This document shows positions 20,201 through 32,800 of a DNA stretch of 64,000 bases, piece by piece. The stretch lies in assembly GCA_963920575.1 (NCBI GenBank), contig OY986967.1:511001-575000 (forward strand), read 5' to 3'. How positions within the stretch are numbered: the first letter of the stretch is position 1; each line of letters begins with the position of its first letter. The notes under the pieces are model-generated. The model was not told where the DNA came from. It ran no database searches and saw nothing but the letters and a program-made list of their open reading frames with translations. Source of the stretch: Narthecium ossifragum. Lineage: Eukaryota > Streptophyta > Magnoliopsida > Dioscoreales > Nartheciaceae. Made by a program: the position numbers and the translations under genes.

Positions 20201-22778
20201 AAGGAGCATATACATTGGAAATAAAAGAATAGCAGCAAGGGCAGGTTGTCCAACAGGTAGATGGTTATTACCAATGCTGAATATCTCAAATATCAATCAA
20301 TACAGCTTTTAGTTCTCTAAACAATAAATTGAGGCTGCTGAATAGAGCATCTAAGTATCTGACTGCTAAAAACCATGTCAGTAATAATTACTCAAGCTAG
20401 AATTAACTTGGATAATTCCTTCCAAAAAAAAAAAAAAAAGCTTTTGTGTTCTTAGTCGTGAGAGAGTATCATAGTGTCAAGAGTGGAATACATGTAAAGG
20501 AGCTCCTCTAACCAACTTAGACAATCTAAATAGCACAAAGAGGGGAAGAGGAAGACCTGTTAAAGAAACTTATCGATGTCTAACAGTGTCAAAAGAACAA
20601 CAAACAAACACGGACACATGTTCAAGGATCTTCATACCACACCTATCCATTTCTATATATGCGACATTCTTATTTATCCCATAATCATAACCACTATAAC
20701 AAGGCATGATGTGTACAGACCTTAAGTGTCTTTATCTTCCAATGAGTCCATTGCTGGCTTCTTGAAATATGATATTCTGAGACATTTGCTCCTTGTGCTT
20801 ACAGTTCCAACCTCAGATGGGATGATGGAAGGAGTTACAGTTGGCTATGTGTTCTTGAGTGCAGTACCAATTGGAATATTCACCCTCTCCGACACATGCA
20901 GGACAGGGGCGGCGGAGGCAATTAAGGATTTGAAATCCCTGGGTATTAAAACAGCAATGCTTACTGGAGACAGCACTGCAGCAGCCATGCATGCCCAGAA
21001 TCAGGTAAAAGAAAGAATTATATCACAAAACGTTTTGCATTCTTTATCTCAAATTAAACACTCAAAGGAAATGTGTGTGCCAACTGAAAGAAGCATTAAG
21101 CATAAAAAAAAAGTCAGAGATACTTACGAAATAAATTGGCATCTGTTAAACTGTCCCTTTATTTCTGTGATCTATCGGCACATAGGAAATTCAGAAGTAA
21201 TTGTTCTATGTACGAACACAACAAATACACAAATCTATGATGCAGATCTCTGATCTCTTGCTTTAATTCTTCAAAGTCCAATGCTTTCCTCATCCTGTCA
21301 AGAACAACTAACACAATGACACGTTTGCTGTATGTAGCTATGTCATGGAACAAACAGACAATATTCTTGTCTGATGAGCTATGTATGTTCATAGATCACA
21401 GGTCCAAACTGTTGGTACTAATGCTCAGTTGTCCATGGTTTAACAGCTCGGGCATGCGATTGAGATACTCCATGCAGAACTCCTACCACAGGACAAAGTG
21501 GCGATAGTAAAGGACCTCAAGGCTAAAGAAGGGCATATAACAATGGTTGGGGATGGAATGAATGATGCACCTGCATTGGCCATGGCCGACGTGGGGATCT
21601 CAATGGGCATATCAGGTTCAGCGGTTGCTTTGGAGACCAGCCACATCACACTAATGTCAAATGATATCCGCAAAGTCCCAAAAGCCATCAAACTAGCAAG
21701 GAAGACGCACAGGACGGTCATATGGAACATTCTCTTTTCTCTTGTCACCAAAATTGCCGTCTTAGCACTTGCCTTCGCCGGCCATCCACTCCTATGGGCA
21801 GCAGTCCTAGCCGATGTTGGCACATGCCTACTGGTGATTCTGAACAGCATGTTGTTGCTGCGGACCAAAACCCCGGAGAAGAAGAAGTTCTGTGATTCTG
21901 CACTCAAAAAACATGCACAAAAGTCAGCATGCGCTGATCATTGTGTTAAAAACACATGTGGATCAGGAGGCATGTGTAGCAGCCAACTGAAGAGTGCAAG
22001 CAGCTCGCATGAAATTAGAAGATTAGACGGCAATTGCTCACGCACATGTCCGAAGGAAGACTGCACCAAGGACTCACAAGAGCAGCCTCGCTGTTGTGCA
22101 AAGCCTGTCAGCGATTGCTCAAGCACATGTCGGAAGGAGGAAGATTGTACCAAGAACTCACCAGAGCGGTCTCGCTGTTGCGCAGAGCCTGTCAGAAAAG
22201 GCACCGGTATGAGCTGGGAGCATGTAATTTCAATTGCTTGCCAAGAGGAACATTGCAACGATGACTCGCATCGACAGCATCCAGGAGTAAACAGCAACTC
22301 ATGCTCAACAACATGTGAGAAGGAAGACTGCCATCAAGAAGCCCCAGATCAACCTCGCTGCTGTACAGATTCTGTCAGACAAGTTAGACATACAAGTGAC
22401 GGGCACTTGATCTCCACTGGATGCCAAGAGGGACATTGCAACAATGAGAAGGTCGAAGCACAATACAATGACAGCCTCATCTCTTCTGGGATTGAATCTA
22501 AGAAAGAGATTACCAGATGTTGCCGTAAGGAAAACGAGTGTGGGAGGGAAACTAATTGGTTGCCTCCTCAAGTGCATGCTGCTAGCAGAGAGGTAAGTGG
22601 GTGTTGTAGGAGTGAGAGCAGGGAGTGTGGGAGGATAGACAACTGCTCAGCTTCACAAGTGTGCAGTTTCCACAGAGAGAGTGGAGGGTGTTGCAGGAGA
22701 TACCGCAGGGAGTACAGAAAGAAAGATGGCTGCTGTGGAGATGGTATGCTGCAACTTCCAGAAATTATTATAGAGTAG
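17220..22778 (+). CDS. P1B-type Zn/Cd-transporting ATPase (HMA2/3/4 group)
   Basis: An ATP-driven heavy-metal pump. Plant HMA2/HMA4 export Zn2+/Cd2+ at the plasma membrane for xylem loading; HMA3 loads the vacuole. Ten exons: 17220-17415, 17911-18171, 18477-18574, 18691-18946, 19030-19167, 19284-19611, 20054-20256, 20805-21004, 21447-22778 and none missing between them by frame (nine coding exons plus a leader exon), 3012 nt, 1003 residues. Visible motifs: N-terminal metal site GLCCSAE (Cys 21-22), the plant Zn-ATPase form of the usual CxxC; TGES actuator loop; CPC in the membrane channel (about 352-354); DKTGT phosphorylation site (Asp 396); SHP (about 435-437); GDGMNDAP (about 595-602). Residues after about 700 form a ~300-residue Cys-rich tail with seven CC pairs. 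Frame closes at every junction and no key residue is missing. Sequence alone does not decide HMA2, 3 or 4. Confidence 0.93.
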
Positions 22779-25315
22779 GAGCATCCATGTTATCAAGGAT
22801 GTCAAGCTAGACCTGCAGATTATAAGGCTAAGGAAAAAGGAAGAGATGATCTGCTAGGAGGCTTGCTGGAAGAGGAAAGTGTGATAAACCAAGATAGGAT
22901 CCATTTAAGTACTGGTATCCCTTCATCTTGGATTTTCTTTTGTACACTACTTAATTGATTGGAGAGACAATTACCACTCTTGCAATATAACATTTGTAGG
23001 AGGGTAACTACATTTTAACCATGTATTACAATACGAACAAAGTGACTCAACACAAGATTGTGTATCTAATGATCACCATAACTTATCATTATTCATATCA
23101 ACACACCAATATAAAATGCAATTATTATATGGAATCCTAGCTAGCCGGCTGTTTGCGTTTGCGTTTGACTGAATACTATTCTCTGTTTTTTTTAATGAAA
23201 GAAGAAGCATTCTTTTGCTGCTGTGCTGTCCCCACGCAAGACCTGCATGTTTGGAGGAAAAGGTGTGGATTTGTCCTCCTCTATTTCCTGATAATGCATG
23301 TCTCCAATGTCAAGATTAGATTCAAACGATTTCATGAGATACAACTAGCCAATTTGGTGGTTGGTACCACAAGATTGCTACCCGTGGACTAAGATTGGTG
23401 GTGGAAAGAATCAAAACAGTGTCAGCAAGAGAATAAGCATGGCTTGGAGCCAGCGCCAGAAATCTGCAAGCCTATGACTGATTTTGCTAGTAAAGACACA
23501 AAATCTGCAAGCCAACGAAACTGAAGTTGACTAACATCTTCCAGAAACTAACATGAAGTGGAGGAAAGCAAATGATTCTAAGAAATTAGCTCAAGCGTCG
23601 ATGCAGCCAGACAAGGAATAAAAAGACCAACTTTTAAATCAAATCCAAATGTGAGACTGAGCCTTCTCCACAAACCCAGGATTCTATTCCGTAGAACACA
23701 AGTGGAAACATCCCATGCAAGTGCGACACGCATAGTACCCTTTGACAAATTGGCAGCATATACTGCTGCCCACCTTGAACAATGAACATCCTGCAAATAG
23801 AAAGAGGGACCTAACATATATCTGTCTGAGACCAAGGTATTGATAGGTATAGCCACCCAAAATATAAGTTTTGTTAGGAGAGCTGAGTTTAGATTGCCTT
23901 GGCGAAACTGAGGATGTGAAAGAAAGCTGGAGTTCATGATAGGGCCTGACACGAGGAGGAGGAGAGTGGAATGCAGCCAAGGATGACTTGCTGGCAGTGG
24001 AACTTAGGCAAAACGTACAGATATCCACAGTATTTTGTCGGCAAGTTGTCCTGGGCTACGTTTGGCTCTCTTCTTATCATGTGAGGTTCTCATGAAGATA
24101 TATTGCTCAAAAATCTCAACCAATCTTATGATAAGCCGGCCAGGAGCAGACAGCGGCTGATAGCCCGATTCAACCATTAATTGCATGACAAAGGTGATTA
24201 AGAGCGTTTTCATATATGAAGATTTCCTTGAGTTTCTTGCTCTCATAGATTATAGATAGATTTTCAAGTAGCCATGCATTACTTGCTGTCTAATAGAATC
24301 TGCATAGCGAAAGAAGTCTTATCAAGTCAGGAGTTCTGTCTTCATGTAGAGGAGACCAAAATGCTTCAGATAGAACTTATTACAAGGGCTGGTGCAAACC
24401 ATTTTTTGGCCAAACATACGCTGTAGCTCCTCTACATAAGAGGATTTGGCTCTTCTACAAGAGCTGATGTAGTAACTTGTGATGATGTTACTGCTATATT
24501 CTTGATCATGTGGAATTCAATCTATAGACTACGTACTGTTTATTTATAGCTTTCTTTGTAGGGTAACTATTGGCCCACCTCTAATCCTTTATACTTCAGT
24601 CATTATTAGATCCATTTTTTCTTCCAAGTGACCAAAGGGCTACATATATACTACTGCCAACTACTAGAGTACATTCTATCTTAAATCTAGGCTATCTGGC
24701 TCAACTATTTAAATAAATATATAAAAAAAACAGAGGCCAAAACGACAATCATTCCTGCCATGGATTCCAATTGCCAATCCAAGGAATTTAAATCTCCAAT
24801 TCCTATCCAAAAGTTTCACAGAAATATTAAGCCTGATATAAATTTGATCAGTATTTGAAGCTGCATGATATAAATTTATAATAGGATTCCTATAGAAAGG
24901 TCCTGATCTCTTGTTTGATTGTTTCACATTCACAAGTTGCAATTACAGCTGCAATTCTTGGGTATAAGTTTGGAGCAGATCCTCTGCAACCTCATACCTT
25001 TCTGCTGTTAATTTGGCGATTCATGGCAATTCACAACAGGTTGGACAAACTTTTACCAACCAACCCAGAACACCAGAATACAAGAAATAAGCAAGTCAGA
25101 CATTTCTGGTTCGAAAACAACAGACAAAAATCTTTTATGCCATTTCAATGCAAAAAGGTCTTAAACTCTTACAAACAAGGTCTGATGGGAGAAGAAACTA
25201 CAGTGTTCAGGCAAAGAGAGCAGGAAAAAGACCACTCATTTATGAGACAAGAAGTATAACATGAAATTTTTTCCCAGTAGGAGATACAGAAGACAATAGG
25301 ATATAGCCTAGCATG
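22779..25315. other. Intergenic DNA between the metal ATPase and the complex I gene
   Basis: The first few hundred bases are probably the ATPase 3' UTR; the last ~200 are probably the 3' UTR of the minus-strand gene. Minus-strand open frames at 23578-24246 (124, 114 and 80 codons, overlapping in different frames) match no family I know and lack a convincing splice structure. No transposon border was found. Confidence 0.45.
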
Positions 25316-25646
25316 TTAAGCTTCGTCTTCGGTGGACTTGACAATGAAATTCTGGCGGCGGATCGGGTTCATGACCACCGGTGGTCCGGCAGTGCGAGGC
25401 CATGCCTGAAACTTTTTATCTGTTGCCTCCCACCATTCCTTATCAGACACAGTCTTTGGGGTTGTACCTGGTTTCAGGGGGATGCAAGGACTAAGGTCAC
25501 AGAATGAACTCAAAAAACAGAAACAGAACATTAGTTGCTGTTAGCTGCTGACCTCCAAATATCTTTTTGTCTGCAATCAACGTATCACAGACATAAGCAA
25601 TTGCAAAGGATCCTGCTATTGCTCCAATGATGTATTTGGCTGCCAT
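25316..25646 (-). CDS. Mitochondrial complex I small subunit, B9/NDUFA3-like
   Basis: Two exons, 25553-25646 and 25316-25467, encode 81 residues. The 85-nt intron (25468-25552) has GT..AG ends, and the phase-1 junction gives FGG|TTPKT. Residues about 5-25 (YIIGAIAGSFAIAYVCDTLI) form one membrane segment. The conserved plant body follows: KEWWEATDKKFQAWPRTAGP and VVMNPIRRQNFIVK. This matches the short plant protein family that, to my recollection, includes Arabidopsis At2g46540, assigned to the membrane arm of NADH:ubiquinone oxidoreductase as B9/NDUFA3. The family match is strong; the subunit name is from memory and less sure. The acceptor-like CTGTATCAG directly before the ATG suggests a 5' leader intron reaching back to about 26.4 kb, where the divergent neighbour's promoter begins. 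Confidence 0.82.
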
Positions 25647-25659
25647 GCTGATACAGAAT

Positions 25660-26828
25660 GCCTATCTAACATTGTTGATGGAAACAAAAGTGAATATAAG
25701 GCCAACGAACAACATCTCTCACATCAGTGAAAACAACTTCGATCAAAGAAACACACAAAAAAACAGGGAAATATGAAAAATAAAAGCTCAAGCGCATAAG
25801 AGACATCACCATATCTTATAGAAAATGCACAAATCAATTGGATGCAGAGAAAAAAAAAACGAGACTTGTTGGCAATACAAAGTCAAGGGTCTACAGTTAC
25901 TTGATTCTTATGCATTAAAGTAGTGTTATGGGGACTGTATAGCCTCAAATTTACCTCTCTTCTTGAAACTTCACAGAGGGGATAAGCTGATAGATAAAGC
26001 AAAACAAAGATCAAATCATCTCCAAAAGGTCCATTGTTCAAAATAACCCAAAAAAATCCAAAGTCTGGATCAGATAGTGCTGGCATCGCAAAGACAAGAG
26101 TATAAGAACATGAAAAAATCGAAGCTTAACAAAGGTGATCAGCGGAAAAAAAAATGGACATTGGATCTCTCGTGACATAGAGAGCTCAAACGCAAAGCAC
26201 ATCAAGTCTCAAATCAGGCAAGGATATTGCTCTCGTGACATAGAGAGCGGGAACATGGCAAACAATAGGAAAAAAGAAACAGATGGGATCAGGTGCTCTC
26301 GTTACATGGAGAGCAAAGGAAAACAGGAGGGGATCCGGTGTGGGAAGACCTTTGGAAGAAGGTCGAGCCGCAGTCGAAGGTCGAAGAGCACTCGCCGTCC
26401 AAGATCTGGACCAAGATCGGAGGGGGAGACCGGAGATCCGCTATGGAGGAACGGCGTCGTCGTCTTCTTGGGAGGTGGCTGGAGAGGACTCGGAGGAGCA
26501 TTCTAGAAGGAACGGCCACGGATGCTGGGCCGGGCCTTAAATTCTCATAGCGCAGCCGAACCCATTCAGGCCCAATAAATGAAAGACACGTAGTGTTCAG
26601 TGGGCCCACCAATCTGACGGCCATTAGCGGCCCATCATGCTTTGGCCACGCGGCCTGACACGGCGACACCAGCACACTAACTCCACCCAGCTGCAGCCAT
26701 GTCTCCCCGTTGATGGCCTCCACGTGTCCTTCAAAAATCCCCTCAACCCCCCGCCCCGCCCCCCCCCATCGCGCAAGAGTGCACAGAGAAAGAAACTAAA
26801 CTAGGAATCCTGTCTTTCTTGTTGTCCC
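25660..26828. promoter_or_regulatory. Divergent promoter region with probable leader intron
   Basis: The region separates the start codons of two divergent genes. The half near 25.7-26.3 kb is AT-rich and looks like a leader intron of the minus-strand gene. The half at about 26.34-26.78 kb is GC-rich, with GGGCC/GGCCCA elements (AGGCCCAATAA, GTGGGCCCACC, GCGGCCCATC) typical of plant housekeeping promoters. A C-rich run lies at 26741-26770. Shared bidirectional promoter activity is inferred. Confidence 0.55.
26166..26314 (+). repeat. Three ~64-bp-spaced hairpin repeats
   Basis: GCTCTCGTGACATAGAGAGC or a near copy occurs at about 26165-26185, 26229-26248 and 26295-26314 (third: GCTCTCGTTACATGGAGAGC). 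Each can fold into a 6-bp stem, GCTCTC/GAGAGC, with an 8-nt loop. Spacing is 63 and 66 bp, so this is a diverged tandem duplication with the hairpin best conserved. It lies in the probable leader intron of the complex I gene. Confidence 0.75.
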
Positions 26829-29800
26829 ATGGCGGCTTCGAAGCTTCTGGTAGCGGCGATCCTCCTCTCGCTCTTGTTCCTCGGAGCAAAGGCGAACGGT
26901 GGTATCGGCAGCGACGCCGCCGCCGGCGATGCCACGGGGTCGGCGTTGCTGCTGGAGCTGGAGCAGCTCCGGCCCAAGATCTCCGCCCTAGGTTAGTCCC
27001 TCATGTCTGTGATGACCTTCTCGATTCTAAATTGAGAGACCAGGCTCCTCTAGTTTACCCTCCCCTCTAATTTGGTAATATGTCTCTGAGTTTGCTAGGG
27101 TTTAGCGAAACGGTGAAAACCCTTCTCTTGTTTTGATTGCTTTAATAGAGTCTTAAGATATTCTATCGACTAGGCTTCCGCCAGAAAGAAAGAAAGAACT
27201 TTTTCTGTATATCCATAGGAGTACTGATGAGGCCTGAAGTGGGAACCTCAAGCTTCATTTCATATCTGACGCGGTTATGGGAATGTAGCTTTACCTGCAT
27301 AATTTTTGAAGAATATCTTGAATAATTGTGATGGTTCTCTTCATTCTGAAATGTTATTGCTATATTTGTCTAATTATTATTTGAATTCCCCGTAATTGAA
27401 GAATCTAGAATATCGGAAACAACCCAAGAGTTGAGAAGCAAAGATGAGAGTATTGCGTGGATGGAGAAGATATTGCAGGAGAAGTTGGCAAACATTGCCT
27501 CGTTAGAGAGCGAGATAGAAGTGATTCAGGTGACGGTTCTAACAATTATATATGGTGCAAATGCTCTGGCATTTTTTGATCAATGGGCGTCTTTTACTTT
27601 TGTTGGTATGTAGAAAAAGGGTGCAGTGGATGCAAAGGACCAAGTTGGAAAGGCACATACAAAGGCTCATGACCTCGAGAAGCAGGTTTTTTTTAGGAGA
27701 TAGCTCTTTTGGTGATACAAGTTTTGTATTTATTGTCTTGGTTATGATGTTTCAGTACATTGCAGATTGAGAAGCTTGGAAATGAAATTCTGAATCAAAA
27801 CAAAAGGAAGGATGCTTTGGAAGCACGGGCTGGTGATGCGGAGGACAGAATGAAGGATCTTACTCAGAAATTGGAAAGCGTACGTACTGCTGTCTGTTTT
27901 TGTTAGCTGTATATATATCTCTTGGGTCGATGTTTGCTTTTTTTATGCCGTGACTATTCTGTGTCTTTCCCTTTTATTGCTTCTATCTGTTATCCAAATT
28001 TCTTTTGTCACTTATTCGTGAGGTTTATAAGTTTAACACTTTATAAGATCCATATATTGGTTGTAGCTAGAGTTGTTTCCTTTTAAGAAAATTCTTGCTG
28101 TAGGGGGTATATGGTCCCTGTTGTTAATGGTGAAAAATAAGTATCGACAATCTAGAAAACGATATATTCTGGTTCTTGTTATTACTGCAAGTTATGGTAT
28201 AATATAGCATCTTGTGATCACATTCCCAACTGCAGTGCTTTAATTACTAAACGTTGGCATAAGTCGATGGTGTCCTTTGTCACTTGGATGACCTGTTTGC
28301 GCTGTTGGTGCCTTGTAAGAAAGTACATCAACATCTTGAACATAGTTAAGGGGGATGAAATGTCCAAGATTATGGTTTGCTAGCTGCATTATTCCCTGTG
28401 TTTAATGCCTTATCTGCTTCCCCTGTTTATCTTTCAGTTTCAGAAAACTATAGATGAACAAAGAAGCGTAATTAGAAAAACAGAGCGTGCTCTCCAATTG
28501 GCGGAGGTATGTGGGTGTTTTGCATAAAAAGTGCATGATTTTGCACCCCTTGCGTTTTCCGTCATAATTTTTTCACAATTTTTTTACTTCCAGGAAGAGT
28601 ACATGAGGGCACAACAAGAAGCAACTTTAAAGTACAAAGAGTTGACAGAGGTGAGATGCAAATGCTTTACTGCTTTTTCTTGTAAAACATAGCCCTTTTG
28701 TACGACCTATGGTGTCAGAGGGATGTTTCTGGAGATTAATTTGCTTATCTTCTCCAAATTCTTATGATTGCCTGCTTGTAAATAGTTAATCTTGTATATA
28801 GATCTAAGGTGCTTTGCAACTATAATCAGGCTCGAAGCTTCTTGTTAACATGAAAGTCTTTGTATGATGGCATAATTGTGCCTTCTTACTTAATGAAAAT
28901 TTTACAGTTTTATCTTTTAGCTATTCAATTTCTTTGCGGTGCTGATTATTATCATAGACATTGTCATTTCTGCCATAATTTTTGGAACCAAAATGCTCAA
29001 ATTAACAGTGACAATTGGATTACCTGTGATAACTCATCGCGAATGCTGGTTAGGTTTACGGAGCATGGTTACCTCCTTGGCTTGCGGCTCATATTGATAG
29101 TTGTCAGGTAGGTTATGCCTACATGGTTAGTATACTTGCTTACTTATGATCCCATTATCCTCTGATAGCCTCAATATCTACTTGCAGGACAGTGTAACAA
29201 CTATCTGGAATGAGCATGTGAAACCTGCCGTTAATACTTGCTTTCAAAAGGTACTCATGATCCATGAGGCATGTGAAGACTTCACCATGTGCATGGAGGT
29301 TTTCTTTCTGGTTTGATATCGCTTTGATGATTCATGTTGCACAATGTAACCGGCTTTTATTTTATCTCAATGTTTTTGTAGACATTGGAGAAGTCAGCAG
29401 AGGTGCAGAAATGGGCCAAACCTCACTTGGAAACAGCTCAAACAGTAATTCACTTCAAATTTCTTGAAAAGTTTATAAATTTGATGAAGCACTCTTGCAT
29501 CTTTTATTATAATTCATTCTATGATGAATATGATGAAGTGTTAATTGGTGTTAGGTCCAAAATGTGGTAATTTATCAACGTATAGTCCACGGTATGTTTT
29601 TTACGGAATAGGTCCATTATTAGATGTTTTTTGTTAGTTATGAAAAGTAGTGACTAATTTGCCCTCTTATTCCCACGTTATTTACGCTATCTCTCTCTCC
29701 TTCTACCTCACGCCGACTGCGACCCACGACCAACCACCGCTGGAATCTCACTGCTGGCCTCAGTGCACCACCCTAGCTCGCTGCCTAGGCTCTCCTTCAA

Positions 29801-32800
29801 CCTCCATCGCCCTCAATTTTCTCTCCTCCGACTCCGGCGTCCACCCCCACGGCCACCGCCACCGAGACCGAGCCGCCTCACCGTGGAAGCACCTCCTTCT
29901 CCAACATAATCACCGGCAATGAGCACCCAACCTCGTCACTCTGGCGGTCCTCCATTTCTCCTTACGAACCCCAACAGCCCTTCTCCTCCTCCGGTGAAGC
30001 CGCGGCCACCCGCGGCACCCCCCTCCCCTCTGCCGTTGCCATGACCTCTTCCAAGGTCCCCTACGTCGACGAAGACCGCCTCCGTCACCTCCGATCTGTC
30101 CACGAGTTCCATTGCCGCCCCAAGCTCCTCTCTCAAGGTTGACACCGCCACCACCCGACTCCACCGCCTCCAACCTCCCCGCGGTCCTCCACCACCGGGC
30201 CCAAGCCCCTCTCGATTCCCCAACCTCTCCCCCATCGTCAAGCTCACCCCAAACCGCCTCCCTCGCCGGCGTCTTCGTCTTCTTGAAGAGCACCTACGTC
30301 GCCCCTTTGGAGCATGAGGGCGGTGGTGAAGCACGCCATGACCATGGTGGCGAAGAAGGCTCTGTACACGACGGAGGACGGGACTATGCTTGAAACAAGG
30401 TTATGTGAGAAGGAGTTGCTGCGGGTAGTAGAGAAGCATCCGGTGCTCTCCTACATCGACCAACCGGCCAACCCCTCCTATGCCCTCATGCTCCAGCTCC
30501 GCGAGGTCCTCGTTGAGAAATCCATCGCCGACGGCCCCGACACCCCGGCTGGCCTCTCCATCTTCAAGCGCATCCATGCCTTCCTAGAAGAGCTCAAGCA
30601 TGTTCTGGAAGCCGACGTCGCGAAAGCCCGGCAAAGGGAAGGCGGGGATGGGCTCGGGCGGCAGCATGGTGGCGGTGGCATCCATCAATGAGATCGTGGA
30701 GGGAAGGCGGTGGGTCATAGCTCTCCCTTGAGCTCCCTCTTTCCCTCCGTATCTCTCTCTCCCACGCTACGGTTGCCCTCTCTCCCTGCAAGCTCAAACG
30801 CCCTCTACTGGAACACCGCCGTCGGGGGTGGTCGAGGAGAGATGGAGGCAGCCCGGCTGAAGAGGGATCGATGGGAGGATAAGGCGATGGTGGAGAAAAA
30901 ATATAGAAGTGGGCAATTACATCCTTTTGCATGCAATTTGGGTTTAACGCCTTAAAACAGGTCCGACTGGGTTTAATAACAAATTAGGGGTACTATTTAG
31001 GGCTCTGGCCAAATCCCCCTATGATTAAGATGACACCTAGGTTAAATTATTTGACAGTTCTGCTTGTCACTAATAAAGAGTGGAGATTCTACTTCTTTGT
31101 CTTGAATGATTCATGCACTCAATGAATTTATATGCACATCTGAGAGGGTACTGTGATGGAAAGAAGTTTGTTAGTTTGCACTAGTTTGTTAAATATTGTG
31201 ATTAATGTGTTTCCAGTTGTGTTTCATCTGTTTGTTTTCTAGCTAGTTGCATTTTACTCATTGGGTTTTCTGTTTTGTGAAGAAACTGATCCCTGCTATG
31301 AAGAAAAAATTCTTGGAGTTGACTACCTCCATTGAACCCTTTGTTCAAAATGTGTCTATCAAGGCTTTGAGATTTTATGAGGCATCAAAGTCTACAGTTC
31401 GACCACACTTTGACAAAGCAAGGCAACTGGCAGATCCTTATTTCAAGGTACTTCCTTGGGCTTACCAAATAGAGGCACAGGCTTGCTACCTCATTAAGGC
31501 CCTGTTTGGATAATCTTTGGTTTTCAAACGATTGGATTTGCTAAACACAAAACTAGAGTCTACTAACAACTAGTTCGGCATGTGTTTACTAAACCCTTTT
31601 TCAGACTATCAACCCTCTCAAAACTAGTTTTTGGTCAGGGAAAAACTGGTTTCTAAAATAAGGGGTGGAGTAGCTAGTGAATGTTATGGTTCAAGCTATC
31701 TTATTTTTATCTCTTCTGTCTTTTTTTCTAGCTGTAATTAATTGATCTTCCATTATGCCAGGAAGCAAAGAAGTTATCAAAACCATACATTGATCAAGTT
31801 GTTACAATCACCAAACCTCATGTTGAAAAAGCGCGAACTGTTTTGAAGCCCTACACAAAACGTGCTAGTCGAGCATATAGAAAGTTCCGTAAATCAGCAA
31901 CAACATATCATCGTCAGGTATACTTTTTTGTGCTTTTTTAGCAACTTTTCCCCCTCAGCTTTTCTTCTCTCCCTGCTTATCTATTCTTTCGTTCTTCTGG
32001 ACTTTGAGAGCATTATAATAAAAGACCATGAAGGACGAAATTACAATCGAGCAATTTTATCATGCCTAGGGCAAGTATCTTGAAGTATGCCTATAATTTA
32101 GTTTACATGCATCTTTTAGAACAATGTTCTCTTTGATTTTAAACCTGATGAATTTGATTATTGGGGTTCAATAGGCTAAACATATCCCTTGCATTAAGGT
32201 GAAGTTTTATTATGCTTGCTAGCTTGATTTTAACATGAATATCATTGAAAAGTCAGTCCAGACACCTTATCCCACAATATTTCTTGGCTTTCTTTCTGAG
32301 GTAAGTTTAATGCATGCAGCTCAAGCTGTCAAGTTGTATATAATCTAACGCGAAATTTTAGTTATCAAGTCATTCTAAGTTCCCAATATACAGATAACGT
32401 CAGTTTTAAAAACCTAGCGGATTCAAGTAGAAAAAACTTGGTGACTCTGTGAAGTAAATCCTGCTGCTTTCTTATGCTTCTGGTTGCAGTTTCACTTTTC
32501 TTCAATCTTCATCCGAATAGTGGTGCTTTTGGTGCTATGTAGGGCTTATGATACTGAATTTGTTCGATATATGTTGATGATCAAAAAGCAAGTGAAACTT
32601 TTCCATGTTTTCGGCCATTCTCTTTTATAGGTACAGGCCACTGTCCAGGAGAAATTAAAAATATATGAAGCAACAAAACCTTTTGCGACTAAGGAGTTTG
32701 CATCGTTTATGGTATAGAGCACAAGATCTTTTGTCCAGGTGATTAGATAAAGGATTTTATTCCAACGTATCATTGACTATTGTCGCAATTGCAGGCATCA

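Noticed and set aside
23578..24246. Overlapping minus-strand open frames (124, 114, 80 codons)
   Set aside because: No recognised domain, different frames cover the same bases, and no convincing splice sites link them.
26289..26723. 144-codon minus-strand frame in the divergent promoter
   Set aside because: Open only because of high GC; no family match, and it overlaps the leader and promoter of two real genes.
30112..30393. 93-codon Pro/Ser-rich frame upstream of the PAL fragment
   Set aside because: GC-driven open frame within the transposon cargo; overlapping frames on both strands look equally open.
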